Below are positions 33,372 through 44,730 of a stretch of DNA of 64,000 nt, in pieces. Source of the stretch: Prosopocoilus inquinatus (Eukaryota > Arthropoda > Insecta > Coleoptera > Lucanidae); assembly GCA_036172665.1 (NCBI GenBank), contig CM069877.1:16889001-16953000 (forward strand), written 5' to 3'. The position numbers were made by a program, and so were the translations under genes. Numbering within the stretch: the stretch's first letter is position 1; every line of letters starts with the position of its first letter. Under the pieces are notes generated by a model that saw only the letters and a program-made list of their open reading frames with translations, was not told the origin of the DNA and did not search any database.

Positions 33372-34282
33372 TTTGAAATTAAAGCGATAGTCCTACTGAT
33401 CGATCGCGGATAATCATTCACAGCGAATAAAATATTAAACCAATGAAATTCGCATTTTTTGGCGCAATATGTCCGTAACTAATACGACGTTGTTTTAGAA
33501 TTTTAATCGCTTTTCATTTTGGCACCAATCTACTAGAAACTTTCAAGTGTTTATTAAATATTTACATTTAAAAATTGCTATTTTCTGAATAACTCGTCGA
33601 ATATCATAATTGGACCCTATAAACTGTATATCATTGAAAAGCTTGTCAAAAACGCTATGGAAATATGCAGGGTGTTCTATTTGAAAAAAATGAGTTTTTG
33701 TTATTTATAGTTATTCATATTCAAAAAATCAAGCCTTGGAACACACCTTCACGATTCGGCTTGATCTCAAATGATTGGCCTTAGCACTGATTGAAAAAAA
33801 TCGGTTGCGTTATCTTCAGTGGTTTACAAATTACGAATTTTTGAATGGAATCTTCAATCCGGCAATTTAAAAAAGAAATTGACTCAAAATAAAAAAATAT
33901 TATTGATTTAAATAATACTCAAATAAATTTAACGCAGAATTTAGTGTAGAATTTAAAAATGAAGTCAAAATGGAGTGTAAGAAAACGTAACCTTAATATT
34001 TTTATAATACTTAGACACCCTGTATACAAGCGAAATTAATTTTAGAATGTGCAATACAAGCGCGTCTATTATACAAAAAAGAATCGAGTCGATACCTAGA
34101 ATAGCAAGAAAGTTATGGAACATTTACGGAGCTCTGGGACATCCTGTAGGTGTAGAAACGTCACCGTCACGTAAGAAAACGTAAAAGTATTTTTAAACGT
34201 TTGGATGTTTTTTTTTTTTTTTGGTGAATCTTCATTTTCAAATGACCATTTATTTATTTAACTATTTAACTTACTTATTATA
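33372..34282. other. AT-rich DNA with transposon-end phrases, no gene
   Basis: Phrases such as gcagggtgttctatttgaa at about 33668 look like transposon termini but could not be paired. No coding region. Confidence 0.4.
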
Positions 34283-35052
34283 CACTGTCCACGGATTATG
34301 TTCACAATAGGGAAAATTATTTCATTTTTGTGTTTTCGAAAAAAATTGATTCTTTAAAAAAGTGATTGCTTGTCCTAAAACCCCCAGAAATATTATCGGA
34401 AATAATAAATTCCGACTAATAGCTGAGAAAAGCGGCAAATTCTGTTCTGATTTTCATCAAATATGGCAGTCTGAAAAATTTTGTGTAAAATCATATTAGC
34501 CGGTATTGTCAGTGTCTTGAATTTGAAAGTCTGTTTTGGCATTAATAAAGACTTGTTAAGATTTAGATAATCTACTCTTCTGCGTAAAGGCAGGCGCGGT
34601 GTTTCAGCTTCGGAAGCCAATGCCAACGCTGTAGCTGCATCATTCTCATTATAAGTTTCCTTGGTTTTCTTCCTGTTTAACACCAATCCTATTTCCTCCA
34701 TTTTTTAAAAATATTTTTTCATTGCATTTACTATCGCTGGCACATCTAAAAATCCTCATTTGTGAAGTTATAGGAAAAATTTCCAATGCCCTAACAATTA
34801 ATTAAATAAATTCGCTGCTCTAGAGAGAACATGTTTGACTGAAAAGATTTTACTCGTTCGGGCTTTACCATATTTAATGAAAGCGAAACAGAATTTCCAA
34901 TTTTTCTCGGCTATTCATCAAAATTTAACAGTTTCTCTAAAGTTTCTTGGAGTCTTAGGTCAAGTAAAACCTTTCACAAAGAATCACTTTTTTCGAAAAC
35001 TCAAAAATAAAAAAAGTTTTTTCTGTTGTGAACCCAATCCGTGGACACAGTG
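34283..35052. mobile_element. Foldback-type TIR element, complete copy
   Basis: 770 bp between TA dinucleotides (34281-34282 and 35053-35054), with imperfect TIRs of about 190 bp. The left end is cactgtccacggatt and the right end, reversed, cactgtgtccacggatt. Shared subterminal parts include the ttttcgaaaa region and the tttctgggggt/tttcttggagt region. Interior frames (34393-34701 minus, 34835-35095 plus) have no recognisable domain. Fragments of the family lie at 13826-13995 and about 54880-55075. Confidence 0.65.
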
Positions 35053-35054
35053 TA

Positions 35055-35660
35055 TCTACATAGATGATACACAACTTTTATTTGGATTTCCATAAAGTAA
35101 CATACATGGGGCTGTTGAAAGTATGAATCTTGAGCTAAATATACTACTAAAATCTATTACAGATCATGGTTTATTAATGAACTCTTCTAAATCTTCAGTG
35201 GTCTTCTGTAAAGAAAAACACAGATCAACTCTCTCTGCTCAGATTTCCTTGTATATAGGGGATTCTCCCCTGGGCAAAGAACTTAGGTCTACAATTACAC
35301 AGCTAATACTGTTGGTTATGCATTTGGTAAGTTAAAAGTATTGTCTGGTCGCAAAGAAAGCCTAAACGTGTGTCTTCGTAAATTATTATGCGAGACTTTA
35401 ATTCTCTCGAATTTCAACTATTGTGATACCGTATTTGGCCCATGTTTAGATAGTGTTGATAAGTCTCGGATACAGCTGGTTCAAAATGCGTACCTATCGT
35501 CTTTGATTTATATTTAACCAATAGGCACAAACTAGAGTGTGAGAAATGTGGTTTCTGCGTTTTATACCAGATACACTGTGTTGAATCGTTTTTCAGACAT
35601 AGTAAAATAGCATGTAAAACTAAATATTGCAATGATTGGTTCTCTTGTAAATTTTAGAGC
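35055..35660 (+). pseudogene. LINE reverse transcriptase fragment
   Basis: The plus strand starts at the RT catalytic box as YIDDTQLLFGF, then LNILLKSITDHGLLMNSSKS (the following RT block), and further on LRKLLCETLILSNFNYCDTV and GPCLDSVDKSRIQLVQNAYL. Frame changes occur at about 35093 and 35340, and after about 35500. It is Jockey/CR1-like, without the upstream RT, so a fragment. It directly abuts the foldback element. Confidence 0.75.
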
Positions 35661-36070
35661 AAAACGGTAGACGAATATGAAAATGCACTTAATATCATAT
35701 TTCGAACTTTAAATTTCCAAGCCAGTTTCTTTTAAAATAGCAAAAACCTTTTAAAAAGTTTAGTCAGTTTACTAACAAGGTAGCTATGACCGAAAAATAT
35801 TTAAATACTTGTAGTAAGTGACAACTTTAAAATTTGCAATTTTTGCACTGTTTCGGAGAGTAACCAAGTGTTATAGTACTCCGCAACGGGTTCCATAATA
35901 CCCCATTATAAGGATTACTAAATGGCAATAGAAATACAAACTTTTCTAAGTGAAAAAATTGCAAATTTTGAAGTACAAATATCCAAATATTTGTCGATCA
36001 TAGCTAATTTGTTAGTAAACTAAGTGTATTTTTCAGAAAATTTTTGCCATTTTAAGGAAAAATGGTTGCA
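35661..36070. other. AT-rich DNA, no gene
   Basis: Nothing that I can assign. Two short stretches (35820-35845 and 35945-35990) share attttgcaattttt-like words in inverted orientation. Confidence 0.35.
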
Positions 36071-37420
36071 AAATTTCAATTCAATTCAATTTATTTATTG
36101 CCTTACGTTTCACAGGAAATTTCGATATTGTCAAAAAATTACATATGTAAAATGTACACATGGTTGCCAAAAAATCGAGCACAGTTTCGGTGTGCTCGAT
36201 CTTTCCGCAAGCAGTTATATTAGTAAAATACAAACAATACATTAAATAAATATGACAAACAGAACACATAATACAACATTAATTATCACGGAAAAATTGG
36301 TCGAGTGTATACAGGCACTTACCTAAAAGGTATGACTTGATTTCTCTTTGAAATGTGGAGACGCTACTTAATACCTTAAATCTTTCGGGTAGCACATTAA
36401 ACGCTTTAATACCCATATAATTCGGGGATTTTTGTGACACGGAGAGCCTCTTTAAAGGTAAGCAAAAATTATCTTTATTACGTGTTAGGTAATTGTGATG
36501 AAAATCGTTTTTAAATATAAAATAATATATATAATAAAAAATAAATTTGTCTTTATTTTTAAAAATGTAAACTAAAAGCTCGTAATAATACAGGCCATAC
36601 AACGTTAAGATTCCATATTTTTTAAAAATTGGCTTACAGGTAGTGCCAAAGTGTACTCCTTCTATTATTCATAAAATTCTTTTTTGTGCTACAAAGACCA
36701 TACATACCACTGTGAGAAGAAACCCCCATAGATAAATTCTGTATATCAGAAGAGATTGCACTTGAGCAAAGTTATAAGATAAAATTGATTCTTTACTGAG
36801 AATATCTTTTAGTACTCTTATTTGAAAACATAAAGGACTAATTTTACTTGTCACAAAATTACAATGAGTTTTCAAATTCCAAATCATTTTGAAAATAAAC
36901 ACCTAAAAATTTTTGTGTGTCAGATTTGTTAATATTTATTATAATTAATTGAAGAATTTTTATTGCGGGAAGTATGAAACACAGTGTAACCAGTTTTATT
37001 GGGATTCAAATATAATGAATTTACATGAATGGCCGCGAATGCAATAATATTCCAGTTTATCCAAAAGTATATTGTGATTTACAGAGTCAAATGCTCGGCT
37101 CAAGTCACAGAACAAGCCCACTGAACATTAACCTTTATCTAAATATTTAAGAATTTCTGCATAAAAAGGTGCTACAGCAGTAAAAGTGGAACGTGCGGTA
37201 AGGAAACCATGTTGTTTATCCATTAAAATATTATGTTTTATAATAAATTTATTTAAATGGTGTAGCATCGCATATTCAAATATTTTTGCAAACCCTGATG
37301 TAAGAGATACCGGTCTGTAATTTTCTACGTTCATTTTTGACTTCTTTTTAAAGATCGGACATACTGCCCCTAGTTTCAAAGCAGATAGAAATTCACCTTC
37401 ATCAAAACTATAATTAATTA

Positions 37421-37907
37421 GCAGATAAAATAGCGACATCTTACTATCGCTTTTTTGATCTGACATTGCAGTAGGATAGACAAATTGAAGCGGGATTTGC
37501 TCCTAATAAGTCCCCCATGCAAGGTGGCCATGCTTGCTGTCAAAGCATAATGAAAGCTTTTCACTGCAATTAAAAACGATTTGCACAAAATTTTTCTAAA
37601 AATTTTCATTATGCTTTGACAGCAAGCATGGCCGCCTTGCATGGGGGACTTATTAGGAGCAAATCCCGCTTCAATTTGTCTATCCTACTGCAATGTCAGG
37701 TCAAAAAGCGATAGTAAGATGTCGCTATTTTATCTGTTCATCACTCTTACATCGCAATTGCGAATAAATCGGGCAAGTCGTTTTTGTTTGCAATGGGAAT
37801 GTCGAGCTACGTCTCTGCTGAAGAAGTCCCAAGCAGGGCTGAAACAGCTGTCCAGAGGCTGCTCGAGGTTTTCACTGCAATTAAAAACGATTTGCACAAA
37901 ATTTTTA
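37421..37907 (+). mobile_element. Hammerhead-ribozyme short element, copy 3 (longest)
   Basis: A 487 bp copy within the LINE, with duplication tataattaatta (37409-37420 and 37908-37919). It has three parts. An inverted 5' segment of about 135 bp (37421-37555) is the reverse complement of 37605-37740. A short 3' monomer tail follows (cttttcactgcaattaaaaa and on, 37556-37598). Then comes a full-length monomer (about 37599-37907) with the ribozyme. The tail joined to a new monomer head is a head-to-tail junction, direct evidence that a tandem template was copied. Confidence 0.85.
37802..37866 (+). ncRNA. Type I hammerhead ribozyme, copy 3
   Basis: tcgag (37802-37806), ctctg (37813-37817), CTGAAGA (37818-37824), stem II AGTCC/GGGCT (37825-37840, one G-U), GAAA (37841-37844), stem III ACAG/CTGT (37844-37851), cleavage after C37852, then cagag and ctcga (37862-37866). 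The core is intact and activity is plausible. Confidence 0.85.
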
Positions 37908-38101
37908 TATAATTAATTAAGTGAGAAAATGGTTATGCCAAAATATAACATGTATCTCTAATTATTTTTAAAGGAATATCATCCGGACCACTTGACCATT
38001 TATTTTTTAAGTTTAAGAAGAAAATAATCACTTCATTTTCAGAGACATGAAATACAGAAATTTAAAGTTCTAAATATGACATTAAGTGCATTTTAATATC
38101 A

Positions 38102-38830
38102 TGCCAAGGGTGGTGCCTCCACCCTGTCGCGATAAGGGGGAGCGGATGGTTTCAAAAGGTAGAGCTTGAAACACAGTTATTTTATAAAAGTGGATACCTT
38201 TTATTAATGTAAAATTTAATATGATGGGGTTTGTTCGTAATTCAAGACGGGTGGCTGCGATTCGGGTCGTCTGTGCGGCGGCTGGCTTGGTCTGGTGGCG
38301 ACGGGATTCGACTGACGGTATGTTGTGGCGATGTCAAGGTCGGCTCAGGAACGGATGACCACGGTCTTCTTCTGGCTCTGGATTTTAAGCGCCTTCACCA
38401 TGTCACGCTAATGGTGGTCGATTCCGGTATCTAGCCGGTTGCGATGGCTTCAACGAAGTAGATGCTAAATCTAGGGGGCAGGAGCGTCGACCCTTGTGGG
38501 GCCGACGGCAAGCAGGAGTGTGGTGATGGCTTCAGCTGGCAAGCTGATGCGGCTCCCCAGAACTCGAGTTAAGCGGGATGAGATCGGCAGCTTCTGGCTG
38601 GGCGTAGACGGCGGTGGCAAAGAGGCGTCCTCCGATCGGCGTCAGGATGCTGATGATCTTGGAATCAGTGTTCCGGATGGCTCCCCTTCTTCGAGATGGC
38701 AGGAGGATGTCAATTCGAAGTCGTTCCTAGGTCGACTGTGAGGGCGGCTGCCTTTCTTACAGTAGGCACTAAGCCTAGCGGAGTCGTGTTCGACTGACGT
38801 ACAAATTTTAATTCGCACATTTTATACGCA
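38102..38830. other. GC-rich island, LTR-like but undelimited
   Basis: About 730 bp of markedly GC-rich sequence between AT-rich flanks. On the minus strand there is a TATA-like tataaaa near 38825, an aataaaa signal near 38200, and an end ...ttggca at 38102, with a hairpin (ggtgg/ccacc, 38110-38124). This is LTR-like, but I found no TG start with a matching duplication. The plus-strand frames 38231-38434 and 38496-38741 show no domain. Confidence 0.3.
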
Positions 38831-40970
38831 ATTTTTGTTAATTTGCGTATTGCGTTATTCGTAACATGCCCGGCGTTCAATTGTATTGCTTACTTGATGA
38901 AATCGTTTGCCCTAGTTGTCGCGATTCTGCCGATGTTTTGTTTTGAAACAAGAACCGTGTTATATCGGGTTACCACACACACACTGTTATGACACTGTTG
39001 GCCTCGATTTCACAAGCCAGTGCTTTAATAATTTCTTTATATTATTTTTATGAAAAACTCGAAAAACTCCCATCGTGACACTATGTTGCTATGTTTGAAA
39101 AACGATGCAACACAGTGTATACGGTATAAAACGTAGAAACCACATTTATCACACCCTAGTTTGGGCCTATTGGTTAAATATGAATCTCTTTTTTGATTTG
39201 TTTACGTGATACGCTGTTTCATGTTCTTGTCTTATAATTTCTGAAACATAAAACTCATTGAAATGTTAATATTTTATCTGCAGTCAATAATTTCTGCTCT
39301 TACATTTTCGTAATTACTTATTTTCATATTCATGCTCCTGATAACTTCTGCTTAACATTGTTCGAAATTACAAATCTGTTTACTTTAATTGAATTTATAT
39401 AATAAATGTAGAGTAAAAAGTTATGAACTTTGCTTGCAGAGTGAATATAGAGTTGTTTCGTGTAAATTTTATTCATAGTATAAAAGTTTCTGAACATTTA
39501 TGCTAGAGTTTTTACTGTAAATATTTTACCAGGCATTCTAGCATGATTACACGGGAGAAAATTCTTACGGTGTATTAGTTTAAGTTCTCAAGGCCTGTGT
39601 GATTTATGTCATCTTAGACTACGACTGTCATCCAACTTTTTCGTTTTCTTTTATAGCAAAATTTCTTTTGGCTTCCCCGTACCAAAAATCAATTTGACAT
39701 ACCGGGCCGGCCACAATTTTATTTTTTTAATAATGAGCGATGTAAATCGACACAAAATTCATTTAACCCCTGTTTAACGAGTTCTGCCTCGAAATAAATA
39801 ATTAAAAAAGGGAGAATCATGAAAACCACTTATCGATTGATTGACGTGTCAATGACAGAGGCCGCCAGTTAATCGCGCTGCGCTCAAAGCATACTCGGAT
39901 TTGTTGTTGCTGCACAGCGACACCTACTGTGCCGTGTGCAAAATCAAAAGCAAATCAGAGCACAATGCGATTGTGTTTAATCAGCTTGTCGTCAGTCGGA
40001 ATTTACTTTGCATACAGAGGGCCAAAAATGGCATTAGGCAGATAGTTTTACACCTTGACGCGACTCATTAGGCCGGCTTACAGAATTCGACGTACATAGA
40101 ATTCAAAAATGTAGTAATATATAGGATGTTCTATTAAAAAAAAAAAACCGAAAACTCGTCTGTATTTTAAGAAAACGTCTTTCAATTTTGCTAGTGTTAA
40201 AAAGAAAAGAGATATACCTGAATCAAAAATAAACAATTGAACATTGCGTTTACGAAATAAAGGGAAAAGAAAACTTTTTTAATGGAATACGTTGTATATT
40301 ATTTGTCCAATCGATAGATAATAAAATTCTTAATTAAAATTGTTCTTTATTATGGCAAACTTTTTTTTTTAATTTAGCGTAAAAAAATTGCCAAAAAGCG
40401 TTGTTTATCGGAGCACGACTCTAAAAAGAGAAATACTATTTCTTGGCGGCGAATCGGTCGAATCCGGTGCGCTTATTCTGTTTTTCACTCATACACGCAC
40501 TGAAACGCATTCGCTTTCACTCTCACTCTTCATCTGTCACTAAATCGAAGGAAAGAATACGAAAATTCTCCCCTCTTACATTAGACGGAAGGCGGAGCTA
40601 GCCTGTATCACATATCACGATTTCATTCCGAAAATTTCAAATTTGTTTCCCATTTCCTAACCTTATTTTTAAAAATAAAAAAAAACTAAACTGTTTATAA
40701 TTATTGAATACTGCGAAATTTCTGGCAAAGGGTTACATTTTAGAATTTTTTAAATTATAATCTTTTTACGACCTTTTTGGCAATTTTTAAAAAACGGGCC
40801 TTTAGCCGCCTAACAGAACAAATTTAAAAAATTTTCGCGAGAAGAAAGAGTATAAAAAATGTTTTTGGAAAAAAAGGAAACCTCAACTTCAAAATTAGTG
40901 TTAAAATCAAAATAAGTCAGTATCGTATCCACGCTAACACTGAATTAATGAGTATGAGAGAGCGTTAGTT
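38831..40970. other. Intergenic, no gene
   Basis: No coding region. The stretch 39660-40100 is a non-repetitive segment with moderate CpG content. The phrase tataggatgttctatt at 40121 looks like a decayed transposon end. Confidence 0.35.
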
Positions 40971-40995
40971 GTTAGTTAGTTAGTTAGTTAGTTAG
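40971..40995. repeat. (GTTA)n microsatellite
   Basis: About six perfect GTTA units. The unit is 4 bp and therefore not the insect telomere repeat TTAGG. Confidence 0.85.
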
Positions 40996-41485
40996 CGTTA
41001 GTTCATAGCTTGCTTTACCGGAACAAATTTTTAGACGAATTGGACTGGCCATATATGACATATCAATTCAGCTGGCCGTGACCGAGTAAACCGCCTTAAG
41101 ACTTATGGTAACAGATGGCGCCACAATTTTTTTTATTCAAAGTTAAGTCAGTGACATTTTCCTTGAATGTTTTTGTTTTTTAGCTGTTTTCCAGTAAATA
41201 AAGAGTCACATGTGACTAGGATCTAACTACAAAATCGTGTTGTTATGAGTTTAGCAGCTCAAGGGCAGATAAACATTACTTTTTTATGCGAGAAATAATC
41301 TTGAAGTCACGAGAGTTGTTGCTTTAGTTAAAGACGGTGTATCTATGCGATATATGACCAAACCAGCTTCAAATGAGTTCATCTGTTATCTGCAGAGCGT
41401 GGCATAGGTACCAAAAAACGAGTAGATATTCTAGGAGAAATGGACAGAACCGCAAAAGGAAAATCACCCTATCACAGAACGTAAC

Positions 41486-42480
41486 AAAAGAAGCGCTAAG
41501 CGCGTTTTGACCCACACAAGAAAAGAATGAGCCTGTGTCAACCGCAACTTACCATATCTCTTAAGCAGGGTCGGTCGTTCCCTCAGAGACCACGATGAAG
41601 GGAAAGCTGCGTAATGATATCCACTCAGTGGAGACGGCGTGGGGGAATTCAATAGATTTCCAGATTAAGGGCGCCACCCAGAAATGGTTATGCAATCCGT
41701 AAGTATCCGTGATACATCGCCGGGAAAATGTATCCCTGTTTGTCTCCAAAAGGTACAAGTCCCCAGAACCTGCCTCTTCGTTGATATACCCTAAATGGTG
41801 ATCGTTACGGAACACAAATAATAAGAAAAACCCAATAACGTCTCCGTCTCCCGTCTCCAAAAATGTAAATACCCCTGGAGAGATAATCGTCAATAAAATT
41901 ATCATAACTCCTCGAATTTACAAGGCCCAAACCGAGGGACAAATGCGTAGCGACATAAGTATTCTCGTGTTGCTTACAATCACCAGCATCAAATATAAGC
42001 AACAAAATCAGAAAAATTATCGCATTAAGCGTACAGCCAACAACTTTAGTGAACGAAATTGCGTAAATTAAACGCGCTCTGAATGAGCCAACAATCAGAT
42101 GAATTAACAATAAACTGTGTAGAAATAAAGTCGCAAAAGCAAAGGCAAAAATATATAAACAATAAAACTCCCAAATCTACACTGCCCGACAACTGCCCGT
42201 CCCTCCCCGTTGAATTTGCCGCCGAAAAACTCCTACAGGCTAACCCATTCTCCACCAATAACGAAGGGCACGCCGAAGGAAATAAGGGCACACAAAAATT
42301 ACGCAGACGAGTAGGAAAAGTTTGGAGAGTTTTAACTCAAGTTTTTTCCTCTATTACCTTGTTTTATTCTTCTAGGGAGGCACAAAGGGCAACTTTTACC
42401 GCTTTTTTGGTCTCAAGCGTGGGTTACGAGGTTGGATAAGGCTACCTCCCAGCGCTGAACTGCCGGAGATAATCTTCTCA
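41486..42480. repeat. Unclassified older repeat, copy 2
   Basis: 41490-41700 matches 14250-14456, and acaataaaact at 42159-42169 matches the part after the BEL insertion, so this is a longer uninterrupted copy. Frames here (41561-41905 minus, 42083-42439 plus) have no domain that I recognise. The family may be an LTR-type element, but this is unproven. Confidence 0.45.
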
Positions 42481-42819
42481 TTTAGCACATGTTATAAATC
42501 TAGCCCCTTACCGCTTGCTATGAAGGAGTTAGACGAAGAATTAACGGACGGGAACAAGGGTAGAGTTACAAAATTACGTTTGCAACATAACCAGCTCATT
42601 TCGTTACACCGCGTCGCACCGACGTGAAAACCATCTGCCATCGTTTTGTAGTCAGCAGGAGAGAGAGAGAAATTAGTGCTTCAAAGCCCATAACGAACCT
42701 GCTGCGATCAGCAATGTCCAAATAGACGTGCACATAGGAAAGCTTACATGACCACAGTAAAAACGGGAAATGGGAAATTATTGTAACAACCCATCAGAAC
42801 GATCAATTCTTGTCTACAC

Positions 42820-43700
42820 CGTCGAAATTTCACTGTTCGTGACCTACAAAATTTACTTCGAAATGCCACAAGTGTGATCATTTCTGATCAAACGATTAAA
42901 GGAAGTCTCCAAGAGGCTAAATTGACTTCTCGCAGGCCTGTTCAAGTTTCTCGCTTGAGCAAGGATAACAAAATGATCCGTCAGAACTTTGTCCGCGAAC
43001 AAGTTCAATGGCAACTATGACACTGGATATATGTACTTTTTATGGATGAGTCACGTTTACTCTAACGCACTGTAATCGTCGTGTAAAAGTGTACAGTCGC
43101 AATCAAGCTAATCGAGACCGATTGACAGTTCTGTAACCCTTACTACCAGCATTAACAAGGGCGCAGTTAGCGTGCAGCGGTCTCGATTAGGATGATCGCG
43201 GCTGTACAAATGTCCTATAAAGCAATACCCTGATCAATGGGTACAGGAAGTGGAGCGATTTAGAGGTGAATCGGGGATCGATAATGTTTTGGGGTGGCGT
43301 CAGTGTATTAGACGTCGCACCGACTTTACTGTTGCTTCCTAACGTAACAACTAGCAGATTTATGTAGGTACAATGTCTTCGAGAGAATGTTGTATCGTTT
43401 ACCTAATTTTAGCGATAGATTCATTCTCTAAGGGATAAATGCCGAATTCATACCTCAAATTTAACCAGAGCACAGAAAATTCAAGTAATGGAGTGGCTGA
43501 ATCCAGATTTAAATGACATCAAGTGCGTTTGGGATTTACTCGACAGATGTATCCGCACCACGGACTCCTCAGAAACTGGCTAAAGTCCTTCTGGAAGAAT
43601 GGGGGGATTTGCCGCAAAACATGCTAAGGCAACTTATTCGCAATAAGCTTCAACGATGCCAGACTCTTACGGGGATAGAATCCCTCCAACTCTTTCTGTG
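42820..43700 (+). pseudogene. Tc1-like (DD34E) transposase, heavily decayed
   Basis: Plus-strand pieces in several frames. First comes a helix-turn-helix region about 42830-42960. Then LFMDESRLL (first catalytic Asp in MDES, near 43042), VQEVERFRGESGIDNV (43246 on), MEWLNPDLNDIKCVWDLLD (catalytic Glu position reads Lys, near 43520), and EEWGDLPQNMLRQLIR with QRCQTL (43590-43670). These match the Tc1 order closely, but stops, frameshifts and an inserted MITE make it dead. Confidence 0.75.
43094..43204. mobile_element. 111 bp MITE inside the Tc1 pseudogene
   Basis: TA-flanked (43092-43093 and 43205-43206). TIRs of about 28 bp pair cagtcgcaatcaagctaatc with the reversed right end cagccgcgatcatcctaatc, both continuing gagaccg. 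It splits the transposase, so it inserted later. Confidence 0.75.
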
Positions 43701-44454
43701 GGATACCAAAAGACTTATCTCCTTTAAATGCGTGAGAACCCCGGAATTCACGATAGCCAAATCGTCACTCCAGGTTTGCACCTCTTATGACAGTTTGACT
43801 TTCGCTTTGCGCACAACTGCCTAATGATGCTCTGGGTTTGTACCTGTTGCACCATTAAACACCTGCCCGCAATGAACTCGAGATTACGTCATAAATTGCT
43901 TGTTTAAACACTCGTTTAAATGCTGAAGGCAGATATTTCAATTTTAAAAATAAAAACAATGTGTGACGGCTTGCGCCGAGTCACGAGATTGTCATTATGG
44001 TTTAGTTTTTTTATTTAACCCTTTTTTTTAAATTACAATCTGGATCTAATATTTATTGTAACTAATTGATACTCTACTAACAATACTTATAAGCGAGCTA
44101 TTTTCCCGGTTGGAATTTGCTTAAAATCTGCTTAAAATTTGCCCGTTCAGTGCTCTGTCGTTTTTTTTATGCCTCTTCTCTCACCACCAGTTTCGCCTCA
44201 CTCAGACGCTCTCGCATGAACCGCGTGCAACGACCGCATGTAGGGACATTGTTGTGCTGCAAAATTAGAACGCCTAACTTGTCAAAACAATCGAAATTTC
44301 AGTTGATACTAACTATGACATTTGGTAGTGTTATGTTGTTGTTTACAAACATTTGGAAAATCTTCGATGAATGAACACGTAAGTATGTTTTTTTTTTGAT
44401 TAGTCTACAATGCAATCTGTTTGTCTTAATATTTCCTAACGTTCAAAACCGATA

Positions 44455-44730
44455 ACTCGACCAAACGGTCCAGTGGAAAGGGACCGGCCTTGCAATCATA
44501 AGGTTGTGAGTTCGCACCCGCTCGAGCTATTTCTCGAGAGTCGTTACTCACTTCAGGTATCCTTTAGTGTTGGGGAGAAAATTCGACATTATATCCCCTT
44601 CAACGGTGAGGAGGTTTGGAAGTAGCAAAGCCATGGAACACTTTACACACACAAAAATACACTCCCGCTCCTGAGATCCTGACAAGTCTATGACTTAGGA
44701 CCTCGTTGGGCAACACCACACCACAGATAG
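44455..44730 (+). mobile_element. tRNA-derived SINE
   Basis: The head has a tRNA-like layout: a box A-like gtccagtggaaagggacc (44469-44486), then ggccttgcaatcataaggtt, and a box B-like gagttcgcaccc (44508-44519). A unique body follows and it ends near caacaccacaccacagat. This is the structure of insect tRNA SINEs, whose transcription by RNA polymerase III uses these boxes. The exact 3' end and target duplication are not clear. Confidence 0.6.

Larger units (their letters stand above)
36071..38095 (-). mobile_element. Decayed LINE (CR1/Jockey-like) split by a ribozyme element
   Basis: The minus strand reads from 38095: KNKWSSGPDDIPLKII (RT entry). After the 487 bp insertion it continues YSFDEGEFLSALKLGAVCPI, NYRPVSLTSGFAKIFEY and DKQHGFLTARSTF. 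Later blocks are at 36902-36669, and the C-terminal region SPNYMGIKAFNVLPERFK is at 36602-36279. The RT catalytic part is damaged. It ends in a minus-strand tail ggcaataaataaattgaatt (36071-36105), typical of CR1-type 3' ends. The inserted element and its 12 bp target duplication show that the LINE is older than the ribozyme element. Confidence 0.75.

Noticed and set aside
38102..39080. Complete solo LTR
   Set aside because: An end in ttggca and transcription-like signals exist, but no TG start gave a matching target duplication.
40971..40995. Telomere-like repeat
   Set aside because: The unit is GTTA, not TTAGG, and the array is only 25 bp.
44455..44530. Functional tRNA gene
   Set aside because: Box B-like and box A-like parts are present, but there is no cloverleaf with paired acceptor stem; it is the head of a SINE.
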